Below, piece after piece: positions 15,401 through 27,960 of a stretch of DNA of 64,000 bases. The position numbers and the translations under genes are program-made. The notes under the pieces are model-generated. The model was not told the origin of the DNA, did no database searches, and worked only from the letters and a program-made list of their open reading frames with translations. Position 1 is the first letter of the stretch; each line of letters starts with the position of its first letter. Origin of the DNA: Dastarcus helophoroides. Its lineage: Eukaryota > Arthropoda > Insecta > Coleoptera > Bothrideridae. Where the stretch lies: the NCBI GenBank assembly GCA_028583605.1, contig CM053329.1, positions 31,334,992 through 31,398,991 of the forward strand, given 5' to 3'.

Positions 15401-18400
15401 AGGTGAAGATTCCCGAGGCATACTAAACAGTCGGAGACAGAAAATTCCTGCTTGACATAGTGAGGACTTCTGTCTACGGAGACTCTTTTTTTCTGTAGAA
15501 CTTCCAAGTTATGGAACTTGTTACCGAAAGGTATTTTCCCCAAAAATTACAACCTATCCTTGTTTAAGAAAGCGGTTCATCGCCATTTATCCTTGTTTCC
15601 GCATTCTACTCACAATGCTTTGAAAGCGTAATGGGGTTACCCTTTGCGAGTGGATTAAACTTTAAAAAAAAAGAAATTTATAATCATAGCTTTAGAGCAT
15701 GAATCGGTATTGAACTCTTCTAACTTTAGACTGAAAATGGAGCCCCTATGTAAGGTTGCAATAATTTTTCACTGACAAAGTAAACCCATTCGTTGGGGCA
15801 GGTATTTAGTCAAAAATATGTATATGATTTAGCAACAATTTTTATTATTTTATTATACATACATATTGACAAGACGTGTATTTTTATAATTAAAATCAAT
15901 CCTTATGAATACCATAACCACGAAAAGAAATTTATTACAAAATGTTCCAAAACCTGTACAAAGCAGCCCCGTTTTAAAATTTAGCTGGACTTGAAAATTT
16001 TCGAATTAAACTCACAATTTCAATATTGAACTTGCAATTTAAAAAATCTAATTTAAAATTATAATTGCGCCTTTTTTGTTTTCAATTTTACTTGAAATTT
16101 AAACTATACAATCCTGCAAGTTAGATTTTAATATTGACCCTAAAAAACAATGTATTTTAAGTTTAAATTTAAATTTTCAGATAAATAATTTCAACAAAAT
16201 TTTCTTTCATTATAAAGAAAAAAAGACTGAAATTTCAAGTTTTAAGTCGAACGTGGTTTCGAGGTCAAAAAGTAAATTTCGAAATTAAAGCTAAAATTAA
16301 GGGATTTCAAATTTCGATTTTAAATTTGTAGCTAATTTTAAATTTTTTATCAACTTCTTGGATTAAACCTTAATATTTTTAGTTTGAAGTTAAAATTTTG
16401 TAGCAAAATAGAATCTGAAAATTTCTAGTTTTAAAGAAATGTATGTTGACAAAGAGAATAATTTAAATTCGATATTTTAGGAAAAAAGTTCGCGTTAAAC
16501 CATTTAAAGAAAAAAGTTAGCATTCTAGAACAATATGAAAACTCAATTAAAAAAAAGACCAATCAAATTATCGAATTTAGAAAAAAGTCAAACTTTTAAA
16601 AAAGTCTCGAAATTAATAGAAAAGATAATGTAATGATAAATATTTCTGGTTTGAACTTAAAATTTTAAAATAAGTTGACAGTTCAATGTTGTAAAATCAT
16701 AGAGAAGTACAAAAAAAAAAGGAATTTAACTGAAAAATACAAAATATTTGAAATTTCAAACAAAAAACCCTCACAATAAATAACTGGAATTAAATCTTGA
16801 AAATATAGAGAAAATATCAAAATTTCGAGTGTCAATTAAATATTTAAAAAAAAATATTAAACTAAAAATTTTTAGAAAAAAAGCAGAAATTTGAAAATTA
16901 TAAAATATTAGTTTAAAGAGGACAAAATAGAAACATATTAATTTATAGAAAGACTAAAAAGCTAAAATTTTGAAAAATTTTGTGAAATTTTTTTTTTGTT
17001 TGATAAAAATGTTTAGCTTTTTTTCAACTTATGTTTGAGAAACACTCTGAATTTTATATAAAAAAAAATTGATGAATAATTAAATTTTCAGGAAAAAACG
17101 CGTAGTTTCCGTAATAAACTAGAACTTTTAGAAAGCAAAGTCGAAATTTTGGGAACATTTCTACAAGTTTCTACAGTTTTTTTCTACAACAAAGCTAAAA
17201 TATTTAAGAAAATTTTAACTTCGATAACAAATTAGAAATTGTTCGAAATAAATCAACATTTTTATAATAATTTATAAGAAGTGAAAACTACCCACTCTAA
17301 AAAAATTAGTGAAAAGACAAAATTTTGCAAGGAGGGACCAATTTTGAGGCGGAAAGTAAAATTGTCAGGTGAAATATTCATGAAAAGACAAATGTTCAAG
17401 AAAAAATCTAAATTTGGTGGAAAAGATTCCTAAACAATTCTACGGAAAAAATCACGATTTAAAAAAAAGTTATTTTGAAAACTCTAAATATTTCTATAAA
17501 ACAATCTCTTCAAAAAAGTTGAAATTTCGAACAAATATATTCCGAATGTTTGTGAAAATTATTAGTGTAAGAAAACATTTCACTAAAACTGGCAAAAATA
17601 GAACAAACTAATAAATTTCTATAAATCAAATGTTTTAAGTCGAAATTTTAGGAAAGAATCAAATTTAAAGTAGCAGGAAAGCGAACGAATTTCTACAAAA
17701 TAATTTTTATAAAAAGGTGGACATTTTGATTTTAGAATTTAGTTTTTTATTTGACTCTTAACATTAAAGCAAAAAAAAGTAAAAATTCTCTTTTTTTTCC
17801 TAAATCTGGTTTTTCTTACAATTTTTCTTAGAAATGGGATCTTTTTGGAAATTACGTAACTTATATGTCTCAAAATTTTGCCATTTTATTTTGAACATTT
17901 CAAGGTAACGTATTTTTATAACAAAAATCGAACCTCAAAATTAAAGTTAAAACATGTACAAAGAGAAAATTTAAATCTCCTGGAAATGTTTATGTTTTGA
18001 GTTTAAACTGAAAGTTTAATTGAATAGGGACAAAGCTGTCAGTATAAACTAGAGAATTCGAAAATAAAATAAAAATCATACGAAAAGGTCAACATTTTGA
18101 GTGTAATGTTGAAATTTTGGCAAAAAGATTAGTTCTGGATTTCTGGATTCTGGATTCGTTATGGGTTGCCTAAAGTTTAGGTCAGCACTCAGGCCACCCT
18201 TTCCCGGCCCATTGTGCTATCCCTGTGATTGAGGTGTCCTTGGTCATTCATTCAGCCACCCAACCTTGTTGAGAAACTAAAGAACTTCCCTTGGATGCGC
18301 CTCTCTTAAACTGGCCACACTAGGCCAGAAGTCCCCCAGCGTGGATCCGCTGATTGATGCTAGTACCGAGCAGTGACATATCATGTGCTCGACACTCTCA

Positions 18401-21400
18401 TCTTCTTCTAAACACCCTCTGCAACTTAGGTCGTGTATAATTTTCATTCTGCGGACGTGTTTGTTTAATCGACAGTGACCTGTCCATATCCCTACAAGAT
18501 TCTTAAGATTATTCATTGAGAGTTGTAGGCATAGTTTTTCCTTTCCCTGCACGGTATTCTAATGAATACGTGAGTTTGTCGGCATTTTATTATCGATGCA
18601 CATATGGCTTTGTGTTTACGATAAATTTCTTCGTTAAGTAGGGATCTTACGGTTGATCTCGCCAGAGGAAGTAAAAAGGTTAGTGTTAAACCACTTAAAG
18701 AAAAAAGTCAGCATCTTAAGACAATATAAGACCAATAAACCCTTAGAATTTAAGTTTCAAATATCGAAACAAGTCAAACTTTAAGAAAATACGGAAATTA
18801 ATCAAGATTGTAAGTTTTAATTCGAAATTTTCATAAAAGATGTTTCAACTCACAACTTTGGAACAAAGAATAAAATTTTGATGGGAAAGTGGACTTTTAA
18901 CAAATTTTTATCGAAATATAAAATTTCGATAAAATACTTAACCTTCCGAAAAAATCAAAATATTTTTAAAAAGTTGACAATTTGGAATATACGTTAAACA
19001 ATTGAGAAGAAATTAAATATGTAAACTCAGAATTTTAATTAATTGAAATTTTGAGTTTAAAGTCCACATTTCAAGAAACAACTGAGCATTTCTTAAAAAT
19101 GCCTAAATTTACAAAGACGATTTGAAATTCATAGAAAATTGTCGCTCATTTTTAAAAATGTCCTGCTTTAAAATCAAAATTTCGACCTTTTCTCGAAGTT
19201 ATAATTATTTCAGAATTTCTTTTTTTAATTTCTACCTTATTTAAATGTTTGATTTTTTTGTGAAACTTTTAAGATTTATTTTTTTAAATATTGACCTTTT
19301 TCACGAAATTTTGAATTTTTGTAACTTCGACTTTTTGAAAAATTTGCCTGTTTCTCCAAATTTAAAATCTTTTGAACAATCTGACTTTCTAAATTTTTAA
19401 ATTTATAACGAATTTTATAAAACAAATTTGAAACTTAACTAAATGTTTATTTTAAAACAAGCATTTTTAAACTGAGTTTTCGAGTTTAAAATCTAAATAG
19501 GAATTTTATAAAAAGAGCAGAAAGGAAAATTTTGGCTACAATTTAGAAATTACAATGTTTTAATCTAGAGAAATATTTTTTTAACAATTTGAAGATTTTT
19601 TTCGAAATTTTAAGAAACAGTTTTATCGAAATTCAAAAGCTTTTTTTGATCTTAATTTCTGCATTTGGACTTTAATCTAGTCTTAGTATGAGATTTAAAC
19701 TTTAAATTTCGACAATAATGTTTTTTTTATTATGAAATTTTTCTTCAATATTTTACCTGGTATTTTCGCATGCATCCCAAATTTTTAATTATCGTGAAAT
19801 TCCAAAATTAAAAATAATAAAGATATTCGAATTTACGCTTGTTATTTTAATAAAAAGTCTAGATTCGTAAAAATAATTTCTACAATCTTGCGATTGTGAC
19901 TTTTTTCAATAAATTTTGAATCATAACAGGAATTTTCAACTTCAGAAATCGAAATAAAAAATATAAAATTACAAAAAATTTTGAATAAAAGAAATCGAAA
20001 ATTTGAAGAGATTTGTGTTTTTAAAGTTTTAACAAAATAATTAAAAATTTCTTTGAACATGTTTTAAGTTTTGTCTGCTTCAAGATTTTGACACTGTTCT
20101 CGAAATTTCAGAAATAAGAAAAAAAAAAGTTTTCAATTATTTCTTAAAATTCCAATTTTTGTCTTTAAATGTGGACATTATCCACAAAATTTCGTTTTCA
20201 AATTCGAAATTTAAAAAATCCATCAGAAACCCTTACTTGAAATTTAAAACCTGGAAAATATCGAAATTTCGAAAAAAAGTCCCAAACATTTCCAAGAATA
20301 ATTTATTTTTGTTGTCGAAACTTCTGTCAGAACTTTGGAATTTAATATCTTAATTTTAAAGTCAAAACATCCATCTGCTTCTCAAACTTCCGTAAATATT
20401 TGAAGTTTGGGAAAAATGTTTAATTTTGGTAAATTAAAAATTTCATATTTTAAGTGGAAGTTTTCGAAAAAAAACTTTGAGAAAATTCACTCAAATCTTT
20501 GATTGTGTACAGAAAATGTTGATTACAAACTCGAAATTTTGAGAAGAATCTTTAAAATGTCTAAAAAGAAAATGTTCCTTCACATTTCGATTTAAACATC
20601 CGAAGTGCCCAATTAAAGCAAAAACTTCGAGTTTAAGACTTAAATTTTTAGAAACCAAAAGAAAAGAATTCGTAACAAGACTAAATATACATCGATAACC
20701 TGCAAAAATTTAGATTAATTCGTATAAAAACACATTGATCAACAATGGTAATGTAAAAGCGCTTACACCCATAACGACGACCGCTCAGCATTGAATCATG
20801 ACGAGATCGGTCTGATATTTCTAAAAAGGAACACAATTAACCAGAGGAAATATCTCTATCAAAACATTAGTGTACTAAAGTTACATCAGTAAATATTTAA
20901 CATTAATTATTATTCCACGACGGGTATTTTGCTAGCATTTGTAAGTAATCTAATGTAATTGATCAGCAAAAGTAGCATCAAACATTTATTTAGACTTGAA
21001 TCGATAGATTTTATTTATTAAATGCTTTTGGCTACTCTAACGTACGAGGTAGAGTATTTTAGTTGTAACTAACAAGCTTAGAGCTTACACTATTGATTTT
21101 TGAGATTATCTAAACAGAAGATCATAGGTGAAGGAAGTAAAAGTGTCGCACCTTATTCCGTTTAGTTTTCACGTGATAAATTGCCAGGATCATTCATCAA
21201 TTTCGTCTTTTTCTTATTGCAGAAAATTTGCACTCTGAGAGGATGGTCTCCTGGCACGCCGCAATACAAAAAGACGTACGATAGCATGATACAAATTTGG
21301 GATGGACTAAGACAAAGAGCTGACGCTAATAAAGATGGGCAGGTAAGCCATATATCTATTTCACAATGATTTATAATAGAGATATCCGATAGTTGAGAGA

Positions 21401-23190
21401 TCGCCTGCTGCCAAATGAAACGACCGTCTGCAGAACATTCGCTGGATTAAGGCCAATCCTTAATAAAGTCGTAGATAGTACAATCAAGAAAAAAAAATAG
21501 TTGTTTTGAATGCATTGCAACCGAAAATAGAATTGCAGTTTTTCCGATTAGCTTGCGTATAAAAGTACGTTATGCCCACTGTTTATAAAACGTTCAAAAT
21601 CTTCCGCATCAGATATTTTTAAACCACCCTAAAAGCAGAGGAAATTTGAAACCAATAAAACCCAAATATGTTAGTGTTTGCTCGATAACTGCGATCAAAC
21701 AACTTACAAATTTACAAAACGTAAGGTTTGTCCCATAGGAAAAAATCAGCCTTATTTGTTTCCTGTCGCATCGATTCTTTTGCCTACACATTTTATGCAA
21801 ACACATCGTTAGTAATACATTGTTTATTTAGGTGAGCGTCGAGGAATGGGCCTCTATGTGGGACGAATACGCCAAGAATCCCGAAAATGCCCTCGAATGG
21901 CAAACTCAATACTTGCGCTTCATGTTTGAGTTGGAAGACGCTAGTGGTGATGGAAGTATTGACATCGATGAATTCACCAGCGTATGCTCCTGTTACGGAT
22001 TGGAACTGGACGAGTGCAAACAAGCTTTCCAGAATATGTCGGCTGTGAGTATACACACATGTGAAAATTGGTTCCTCACATGAAATATACCTACCAATTA
22101 TAATGTTGTTTCATAATAAGGGTGTTTTTTAACCATTTACATCTCTGATTTACCGCACTGCGTCTTAGAGCTTTCAGAACTAAGCCGCGCGTAAAATTAA
22201 TATAAGGGAGGCATACTCAAATATGAAATTTAAATTAAGTGATTAAAGTTTAACATGGAGGAAAGAAAGGGCAGATATATAAGTAAGCAAATAAGATGTG
22301 AAGAGAGTGTTCTTGTGTATTTAAATCAGGACTCCGAACCGTTATTTTTTTCGTTCCAGTTTTCGGTTTCCGTTCAAGAAAAAAAATGGTATGGGTTTAG
22401 TTCCGGATAACAGAGTTATATCAAACTTGATGCAAACCGCCCTAAATATCATCAACAATTGGTGCTGGAAAAAAGACCTAAGAGTCAACCCAAGCAAAAC
22501 AGTTATTATTTCATTCCCTAAAAAAAGGAAGTTCTCATTAATAGCTCACTTCATGAACGGAGTACAAATTAATTTCTCAAGTGAGACAAAATACCTAGAT
22601 TTAATGCTAGACCAGAAACTTACTTGGAACACATACTTGACAAAGGTAGTCGAACGTGGAACAGTGGTAAACTGGACCTGCCGTAAAATCTTTGAAAAAA
22701 ACCTTGGGACTGGCTACCCCTATGAAAACATAAATGCATTATTATTAACTTTCCGTTTTGCAGAAAGGAACCAAAGCACTTGGATCCCTTCTGCAGGTTT
22801 TTTACCCGCTCTATTCATTCATCTAAATGTTTTTTTGATTAATAAATAATGTTAAGTGTTGAACTGAAATCTGGTCCGTTTTTACAGCAAAGATTATAAC
22901 TTCTAAAATATGTGCTAAAAATCTAATTTTTAAGAAGTTGTGGCTGAATTTCTTTCTGCAAAAATGTCGTGCAATTTAACTTCCATAGCGTGCATTTATG
23001 GAAATGTTTTAGCTCTACACCTTATACATATATTGTTACAAATGTTGCAACTTGATTTATTTACTTGTTTATTTTTCAGGGGAAGAAAGAAGTCAATTAC
23101 GATCAGTTCACCGCTCTGTGGAAACAATTCTTCATTTCCGAAAATCCTTCTGACCCCGGCAACTTCATCTTCGGGAAAACATCATTTTAA
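451..23190 (+). CDS. Calexcitin (EF-hand calcium-binding protein), five exons
   Basis: Exons: 436-508 (coding from ATG 451 if that is the start), 11435-11487, 21223-21342, 21832-22044 and 23080-23190 (stop TAA). All junctions are GT-AG and phases agree (73, 53, 120, 213, 111 nt). The product is 184 residues, the usual size for invertebrate calexcitin, a cytosolic Ca2+/GTP-binding neuronal signalling protein of the sarcoplasmic calcium-binding protein class. It opens with MPISDFRKKKLLYVFNVFF and ends NFIFGKTSF, both family hallmarks. EF-hand loops start at residues 20 (DVNQSGTID), 71 (DANKDGQVS) and 113 (DASGDGSID); a fourth near 149-160 (GKKEVNYDQF) lacks the acidic ligands. The reading frame stays open upstream of ATG 451 to the acceptor at 435 (five codons, VPLPN), so a further coding exon upstream is possible. 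Introns 1 and 2 total about 20 kb and hold LTRs, LINE fragments and AT arrays; the exons show no damage. Confidence 0.93.
509..2039. other. Calexcitin intron 1, 5' part: no gene seen
   Basis: The donor GTAAGT begins at 509. The rest is AT-rich with only short chance open frames, and no transposon ends or coding similarity were recognised. Confidence 0.55.
2904..3053. repeat. Foldback element: 54-bp inverted repeats around a 42-bp loop
   Basis: Arm 2904-2957 and the reverse complement of 3000-3053 match at 52 of 54 positions by eye, starting TCATAACTATTAAA and ending ATATTAAAATTCC. The loop is 2958-2999. It may be a MITE or a hairpin-forming insertion. It abuts the solo LTR that begins four bases later. 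No protein is encoded. Confidence 0.85.
3058..3390 (+). mobile_element. Solo LTR, copy 1 (LTR retrotransposon remnant)
   Basis: Begins TGTAATAAAAT and ends CGCAACA (TG...CA ends). It contains a TATA motif TATATAAGG (3219-3227) and an AATAAA-like signal near 3339. It aligns along its whole length with the reverse complement of 10990-11352, including the shared stretches CAAACGGCAGATAAGCG and TATATAAGGCGG. No gag/pol is present on either side, so it is a solo LTR. A clear target-site duplication was not found. Confidence 0.8.
3711..3783 (-). repeat. Conserved array module, copy 1
   Basis: Non-repetitive stretch containing CTTTCTTGGTTTCAGGGAAC and ATAACCAAAGACCAGTCC. It matches, in reverse orientation, the modules at 36371-36478 and 46325-46463, and in the same orientation part of 57946-58028. 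It is embedded in the T-rich array. Confidence 0.7.
6045..7955. repeat. Tandem duplication of a ~950-bp array segment
   Basis: Two consecutive segments share long ordered similarity. TATCCAAAAA is at 6231 and again at 7193; GACAAATAC is at 7004 and again at 7941; TGATAATTTTGGCT is also present in both. The offsets of 937-962 bp give a higher-order unit of about 950 bp built from the short AAATTTCGA-like units. Confidence 0.75.
7956..10989. other. Calexcitin intron 1, 3' part: no gene seen
   Basis: AT-rich intron sequence with scattered short frames not recognised as proteins. It includes a small trinucleotide run (TAC)5 at 9028-9042 and a short A-rich array-like patch near 9690-9800. No element ends were identified. 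Confidence 0.5.
10990..11352 (-). mobile_element. Solo LTR, copy 2, opposite orientation to copy 1
   Basis: Read on the minus strand it begins TGTAACGAAAT and ends CCGTAACA. The TATA motif is on the minus strand at 11175-11183. It aligns with the 3058-3390 LTR from end to end but is diverged. Being inverted relative to copy 1 with no internal coding region between, the two are independent solo LTRs rather than the ends of one provirus-like element. Confidence 0.82.
11488..13869. other. Calexcitin intron 2, 5' part: no gene seen
   Basis: AT-rich intron sequence. Short frames at 12302-12490 (+) and 12804-13016 (-) show no recognisable motifs. No transposon termini were seen before the LINE that begins near 13870. 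Confidence 0.5.
13870..15675 (+). pseudogene. Non-LTR retrotransposon remnant (CR1/Jockey-like)
   Basis: Decayed LINE. 14060-14310 encodes part of an endonuclease domain (LNSVHQQLPNDRPHVLSLTET). 14330-14770 encodes reverse transcriptase with ALDISKGFDRVWH (palm) and GVPQGSVLSPTLFLLHIND. The catalytic YADD is at 14762-14773 but in another frame. 14903-15400 encodes the downstream region with ASKTQ, RPTLEYCSHVWSS and a frame break near 15160. Much of the endonuclease-to-RT interval is deleted. The tail at about 15660 ends in a short A-run. Clade assignment is from motif resemblance only; it sits in calexcitin intron 2, sense to the gene. Confidence 0.85.
15676..18129. repeat. A-rich degenerate AAATTTCGA-type array (block 2a)
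   Basis: From about 15970 the sequence is a chain of AAAATTTNGA, GTCGAAATTT and AAATTTTAGA units, mostly with the A-rich strand shown. It is older-looking than block 5. Before 15970 there is plain AT-rich sequence. No gene was seen. Confidence 0.65.
18130..18660 (-). pseudogene. LINE 3'-part fragment (R1/Jockey-type, RNase H-distal region)
   Basis: On the minus strand a 91-residue stretch (18552 to 18277) reads LVGIWTGHCRLNKHVRRM then CRGCLEEDESVEHMICHC. This is the CxxC...H...C-type tail typical of R1/Jockey-group elements downstream of reverse transcriptase/RNase H. Flanking frames continue the similarity (EEIYRKHKAIC upstream, FLNKVGWLNE downstream) with frame breaks. It is inserted in the array in calexcitin intron 2, antisense to the gene. 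Confidence 0.75.
18661..20700. repeat. Degenerate AAATTTCGA-type array (block 2b)
   Basis: Continuation of the array beyond the LINE insertion, with units of both strand senses mixed. Short frames at 19842-20060 (-) and 20159-20353 (+) are repeat by-products. Confidence 0.6.
20701..21222. other. End of calexcitin intron 2: no gene seen
   Basis: Unique-looking AT-rich sequence ending in the acceptor before exon 3 (AG at 21221-21222). Confidence 0.5.
22391..22830 (+). pseudogene. LINE reverse-transcriptase C-terminal fragment in calexcitin intron 4
   Basis: An open 152-codon stretch reads MQTALNIINNWCWKKDLRVN, PSKTVIISFPKKRK, SETKYLDLMLDQKLTWN and WTCRKIFEKNLG. This is the thumb/connection region of R1/Jockey-group reverse transcriptases, just downstream of the catalytic palm. 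The last third of the frame is unrelated sequence. It may be the same family as the 18130-18660 fragment, which carries the next domain. It lies between exons 4 and 5 of calexcitin and is not part of that protein. Confidence 0.75.
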
Positions 23191-24500
23191 TTAAATGTGG
23201 AAATGCTTGTGACTATTTAATATGAAACTGGAAAACTGTATTGCTTGAAAGTCGAATAATATTCAAAGCCAATTACATCAAATTCATCAAAATATATTCA
23301 AAAAATATAATAGAAGTTTATCACATATTATTATAATACATATCTAGAATTTAAAGGGTTAACAATAAATGATACATAATAATGTAGATTAATAATACTT
23401 TCCAAATTAGATTTTAATATATTTATATCACTTAAGAATAGTTCAACTGTCTATAGAAAAAAAATCAAAAATATTTACAATTAACGCATGCAATTTTGTT
23501 AATTGTTCTAATGACTTGTTTTAAGAAATTTCCAATCTTAAGAGAAACCTTTTACATTAAATAATTTCAATTTCAATAATTTATTAAAATTGTAAAGCAG
23601 TTTACCCGCGGTATGGAAACATGTGTAAGGAAATAAATTACCAGGAAATGTCTCAATAATTATTTTAACCAGCAACAGAAAATTATAAAATATATGTCAT
23701 ATTTATATCTCCATTTGAAAAAAATGTCAGCGTCCGTACAATTACCAAAAATGTTGTCCACGAAGTCTTGTCTTAAAATATGTGATTTTAAAATATTTAA
23801 TTTTGATCAGAAACCAAAATTTGTAAATCATTTTGGTTTTTATGTGAAAAAATCTGAATAATAAGCTGTTAGCTGGTGATTAAGAATAGACGTAAGTATA
23901 TTCTATTGCGTAAACGTAAAGCGTATTTTAAAAAAAATTAATTTAAATTGAAATATTAGAAATTACTCTTGATTAGAAACTAAAAATAAATTATGAGACA
24001 TATCTGTACCAGAATATGATTAGTGAGCATTACTCAATAACTAAAAATTGTCAATTTTAAAAAATTTTGTTAGATCAGAAAATATATCGGAAATGAATGT
24101 GTAGAATTTTTTTTTAAACCAATATTATATGTTAAGTGTTAAATGGTGCGCAGTCAAAATATTTAAACATTATCTTAATCGTCTAAAATAGTTTTAAAAA
24201 CTGTTACCTCTTTCTATATTGTCTATTCACTTTATCTTTATTAAATACATAGTTTACTATTAATAATCTCAACTGCTGGATTAATTAAATATAATACAAA
24301 AAATATTTATTCTTAGAGACAAACATACTAGATTACAAAGAAATTCAAATATTATTAGATTATCGGAATCAAGTTATAAAGTTTTGCAGTTTTGTATTTC
24401 AATGTATTTTGTGTTAAATATATAATAAATATGTACCAGGTTTGCAAAAATTACTGTCACGCATTGTATAATTTTATGTAAAAAATAAATAAAACATAAA
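23191..24500 (+). other. Probable calexcitin 3' UTR and downstream flank
   Basis: AT-rich sequence directly after the stop codon, with no gene. Candidate polyadenylation signals AATAAA occur at 23364-23369 and again near 23624 and 24484; which one is used cannot be told. Confidence 0.45.
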
Positions 24501-26019
24501 ACGTAAACTTGTATTTATCCAAATTACCTGAAATCAAATAACAAAACAAATAAGTAGCCAGTCATGGATAACATGAAGTGTTATTTTGTAATGAAAAAAA
24601 AAATGCAAATGATCGAAATCTAAGAAACACAAAATAATCTCTAAAAACTACCTTCAAGGTACCAAAGGTATAAAATTTTGAGAATTGAAATTACTAGGTT
24701 ATAGACTTATAGCTCTCATTTGCAAAAAAATCCTGCAATGCCTAATTTAGTGCCTTTTTTAGTTGTTCGTTTTTGCCTAATTTAGCATTTTGCTCACCTT
24801 TTTACCTTATTGGATTGTGTCTAAAATCCGGTCTCTAGTTATAGCCCTCACTTGCAAGAAATGCTGCTGAAAATTGTGCAGCAAATTCTTGAACTTTCAC
24901 TTTTGTTAGGGTGATCCAACAAAGAAAGGGAACTCGCCAGAAAAAAGTCTGGTGAAACTCAAAGATTCAGGTACCTACTATAAATTTGTTATCTGCATTA
25001 CTTGGGAAGGCTGCAAAAGAAATTATAAGTACTTAAGATCAAACTTCTTCTAAGAGACGTAGCCCACACTTATATATATATTTTTTTTTTGGAAACTTAA
25101 TTGTTTTTTTGAAATTTAAATCTGAAGTAAAAAAGGTTAAAATCAAAGAACTTGGCTTCTGTTTTGGTTTGCTTTGGTTCGTATACAGTATGTCAAAATT
25201 CCGAGAAAACCTCTACTTTTTAAGACTATTTTCTTCGGAAAATTTGTCTAAGGTTCGAGAATTTACTCAAAATTTAAAAAATATTTTTTAGTCGATTTTT
25301 TCTTGAAATATTCAGTTAATGAATATAATGAGTTTTTCCACCAAATTTGTTTTTTTTCTTAATTCAGATTTTAAACCAATTAATTTGAAGGGTTGGCTTA
25401 CCTAGGTCACCGAGACTGAAGGCTCCTAGGTGACCCTAGGTCCATGAGCAGCTGCCTACACATTGCCTATGTGGATATGGTACTAATTTGTATTAGAACT
25501 TTTAGGAAAATATTGGCAAAAATTAAAATCGCAAAATAGAAATGTTTATAAAAAAGACCAAGTGAAGACTTGGAATTATAAAAAATTAAAGTTTTCAAAT
25601 AAGAAGATTGCGGATTGAAAAAACATGTAATTTTGAGGTTAACGTTCAGTTTTTGAAAACAATCAAAAACAGGCTGGACCATAAGTAATGATACATAGAG
25701 CAAGAGTGGATTTTTCGTACAAAAATAATGTGATTAAGCTATATTTACCTTATATCAAAAGTTAAAATTAACAGATATACAAAATGTCAAATTTGAAAAA
25801 AAAATCGATTTTTTCTTATAACTGTTGAATAAATTGTAATATAGGCACGAAATTTGGCACAAGAGGGTTTCTTAAGTCGACGAGCTCTAATTTGCTAACA
25901 TATTACTAATAGCTGATAGCGGGCGCTATGGAAAAGTGAATTATAAAAAATATATTTAAAGTGTTCAAAAATATACCTATAATTTATAGGTTAATATTTT
26001 ATTTTATTAAATGCGGTTG
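24501..26019. other. Intergenic AT-rich sequence with one inverted repeat
   Basis: No gene recognised. A short inverted repeat at 25401-25440 (CCTAGGTCACC against GGTGACCCTAGG) stands out from the AT-rich background. Confidence 0.45.
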
Positions 26020-27960
26020 GGAACTACACCATACGACGTCTCACGCACCCAAGCTTCCATCTTCTTCTATCCTGCCAATCGTCGTCTCTCATACACCTGT
26101 CCTGCATTGCTTGAGTCACCCCTTCGTTCCATGTGAGTTTCGGTCTTCCCCTTTTTTTTTTTTCGTGTAGATCAAATATTTTTGACGGCCACCGTTCATC
26201 TGGCATTCTTCTTAAATGTCTGTACCAATTTAACCTCCTTCCTTCTATTGTATCCAAAATATTCACTGATGTAACCCCCATTTCTTCGCGAATGTATTCA
26301 TTTCTTATCCTTTCGGTTGCGTCTCCAAAAGTCCATCTCCATGGTCTTTAACTTTCCTTCATTCTTCTTTGTTATTTCCCAGACCTCTGAACCATATAGT
26401 GCAATACTCTCGACTATCGTTTTGTAAATTCTTCTTTTCACATTTTTTGTTATGTCTTTATTCCATACAATTGAATGTAACTGTCTTATTGAAACTCTAC
26501 CTTTCGCTATTCTCTGCCTAATTTCCTCCCCACTTCCTCCTTTACTAGAAGTATTTATTTCTATATATTATTTGCATGTTGTACAGCACTTCACTATACT
26601 TTCGTCATCCATTTTCAAATATTTTCCTGTTCCTCCGACAACCATATAGTCGGTTTTATCCAAGTTTAATTGCAAGCCCCATTTCACATATTGCTCATTC
26701 GTTCGGTTTCCTTAGCATGTAGAATGCGTCGTCTTCATCTTCGGCGAATATAACCTGATCATCAGCAAAACTCAAAGTATACAGAGTATCGCCATTTATC
26801 AGTATTCCCATGGCACAGCATTTGTTTCTGCAATTTGAGTACTTCATTTAAGTATATTTTAAAAAGCCTAGGTTCTATACAACACCCTTGTCTTAGTCCT
26901 TTATTTACCCTAAATTCTGATGACACTAAGTTTCCTACTTTTACCATATTTAAGTTTCCTGTATACAAATTTTTTATGGCGCTAATGTAGGTTCTCTTTA
27001 TTTGCAGGTTTTCCATCGCCGACCACAATTTCGTTAAAGAAACGGTGTCATATGCTTTGCGCAGATCTATGTAAATAAGATGTGTTTCTAGATTATGTGT
27101 TATCGATGACCTGCCTAATACTAAAGATATTACCTATACATGACCTGCCTTTCCTGAAACCGCTTTGGTCTTCAGATTCATACATTTCATGTTCGATTCT
27201 ATTTTTCGCAATCTTGCCATATATGCGGCCAATGAAACTTAGGACAGTGATTCTTCGGTAGTTCGTACACTTTTTTAAAGATGTTGTTGATAATACCTTC
27301 TTTAAAATGAGCTATTACTTATTGTCCAGAAAGACATAGGTTGAACAAATTGGAGAGAAGTTGAAAAAGAACTGTGGGTGCGGCTTTTATTAACTAAATA
27401 GGTACTGCTTCAGGGCCAGGAGCTTTTCCAATTTTACACGACATAACCACTTTTTGAACCGCTTCAGGTGTTATAGGCTCTATTTCTTGATTGTCTTGAA
27501 CTCTACTCTGTCTTCTTGCAGCAATTTTCCATAGTAATCCTTCCATTTGTGAAGTGGTATAAGATGTAGACTTAACCTATTATTTTCATTTGATCTGAAG
27601 TTTTTTATTATTTTCCAATCTTATCTCAACATGTAGTGATTAATTTGTTTGCACTTTTGTTCCCAGGTTTCATTTTCTTTAATTGTATCGTTTTTTTACT
27701 TCCCCTTCTCATCCTTGCACAGTATTTTCGGTGTTCCGGGTCGTATGTTCCCAACCATTTTTGATAGACCCTCTTCTTTTCCTTAATTTTCATTTCTATC
27801 TTATTATTCCACCAATATGTTTTGTTTTCGCAAATTTTCTTCTCTACATTCCCCAAACTTTCATATGCGGCTTCATATAATGCTTTTATTATATTCGTGT
27901 ACATTTTTTCAGTTGTGGTTTCCTCAACATACCTTAGTTTCTCACTTAGTCTTAGCTAGA
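26020..27960 (-). pseudogene. RTE-like non-LTR retrotransposon remnant
   Basis: Read on the minus strand, the order is as follows. Pre-RT linker with KTYWWNNKIEMKIKEKKRVY (27904-27626). KIGKAPGPEAVP, the finger region (about 27440). Palm with IKRTYISAIKNLYTGNLNMV and KGLRQGCCIEPRLFKIYLNE (27028-26800). C-terminal tail with IEGRRLNWYRHLRRMPDERW and KRGRPKLTW (26281-26024). The frames are broken by several stops and shifts, so it is not active. Motif order is that of RTE-type elements common in arthropods. No endonuclease domain was recognised. Confidence 0.85.

Noticed and set aside
21793..22056. 87-codon minus-strand frame
   Set aside because: Antisense shadow of calexcitin exon 4.
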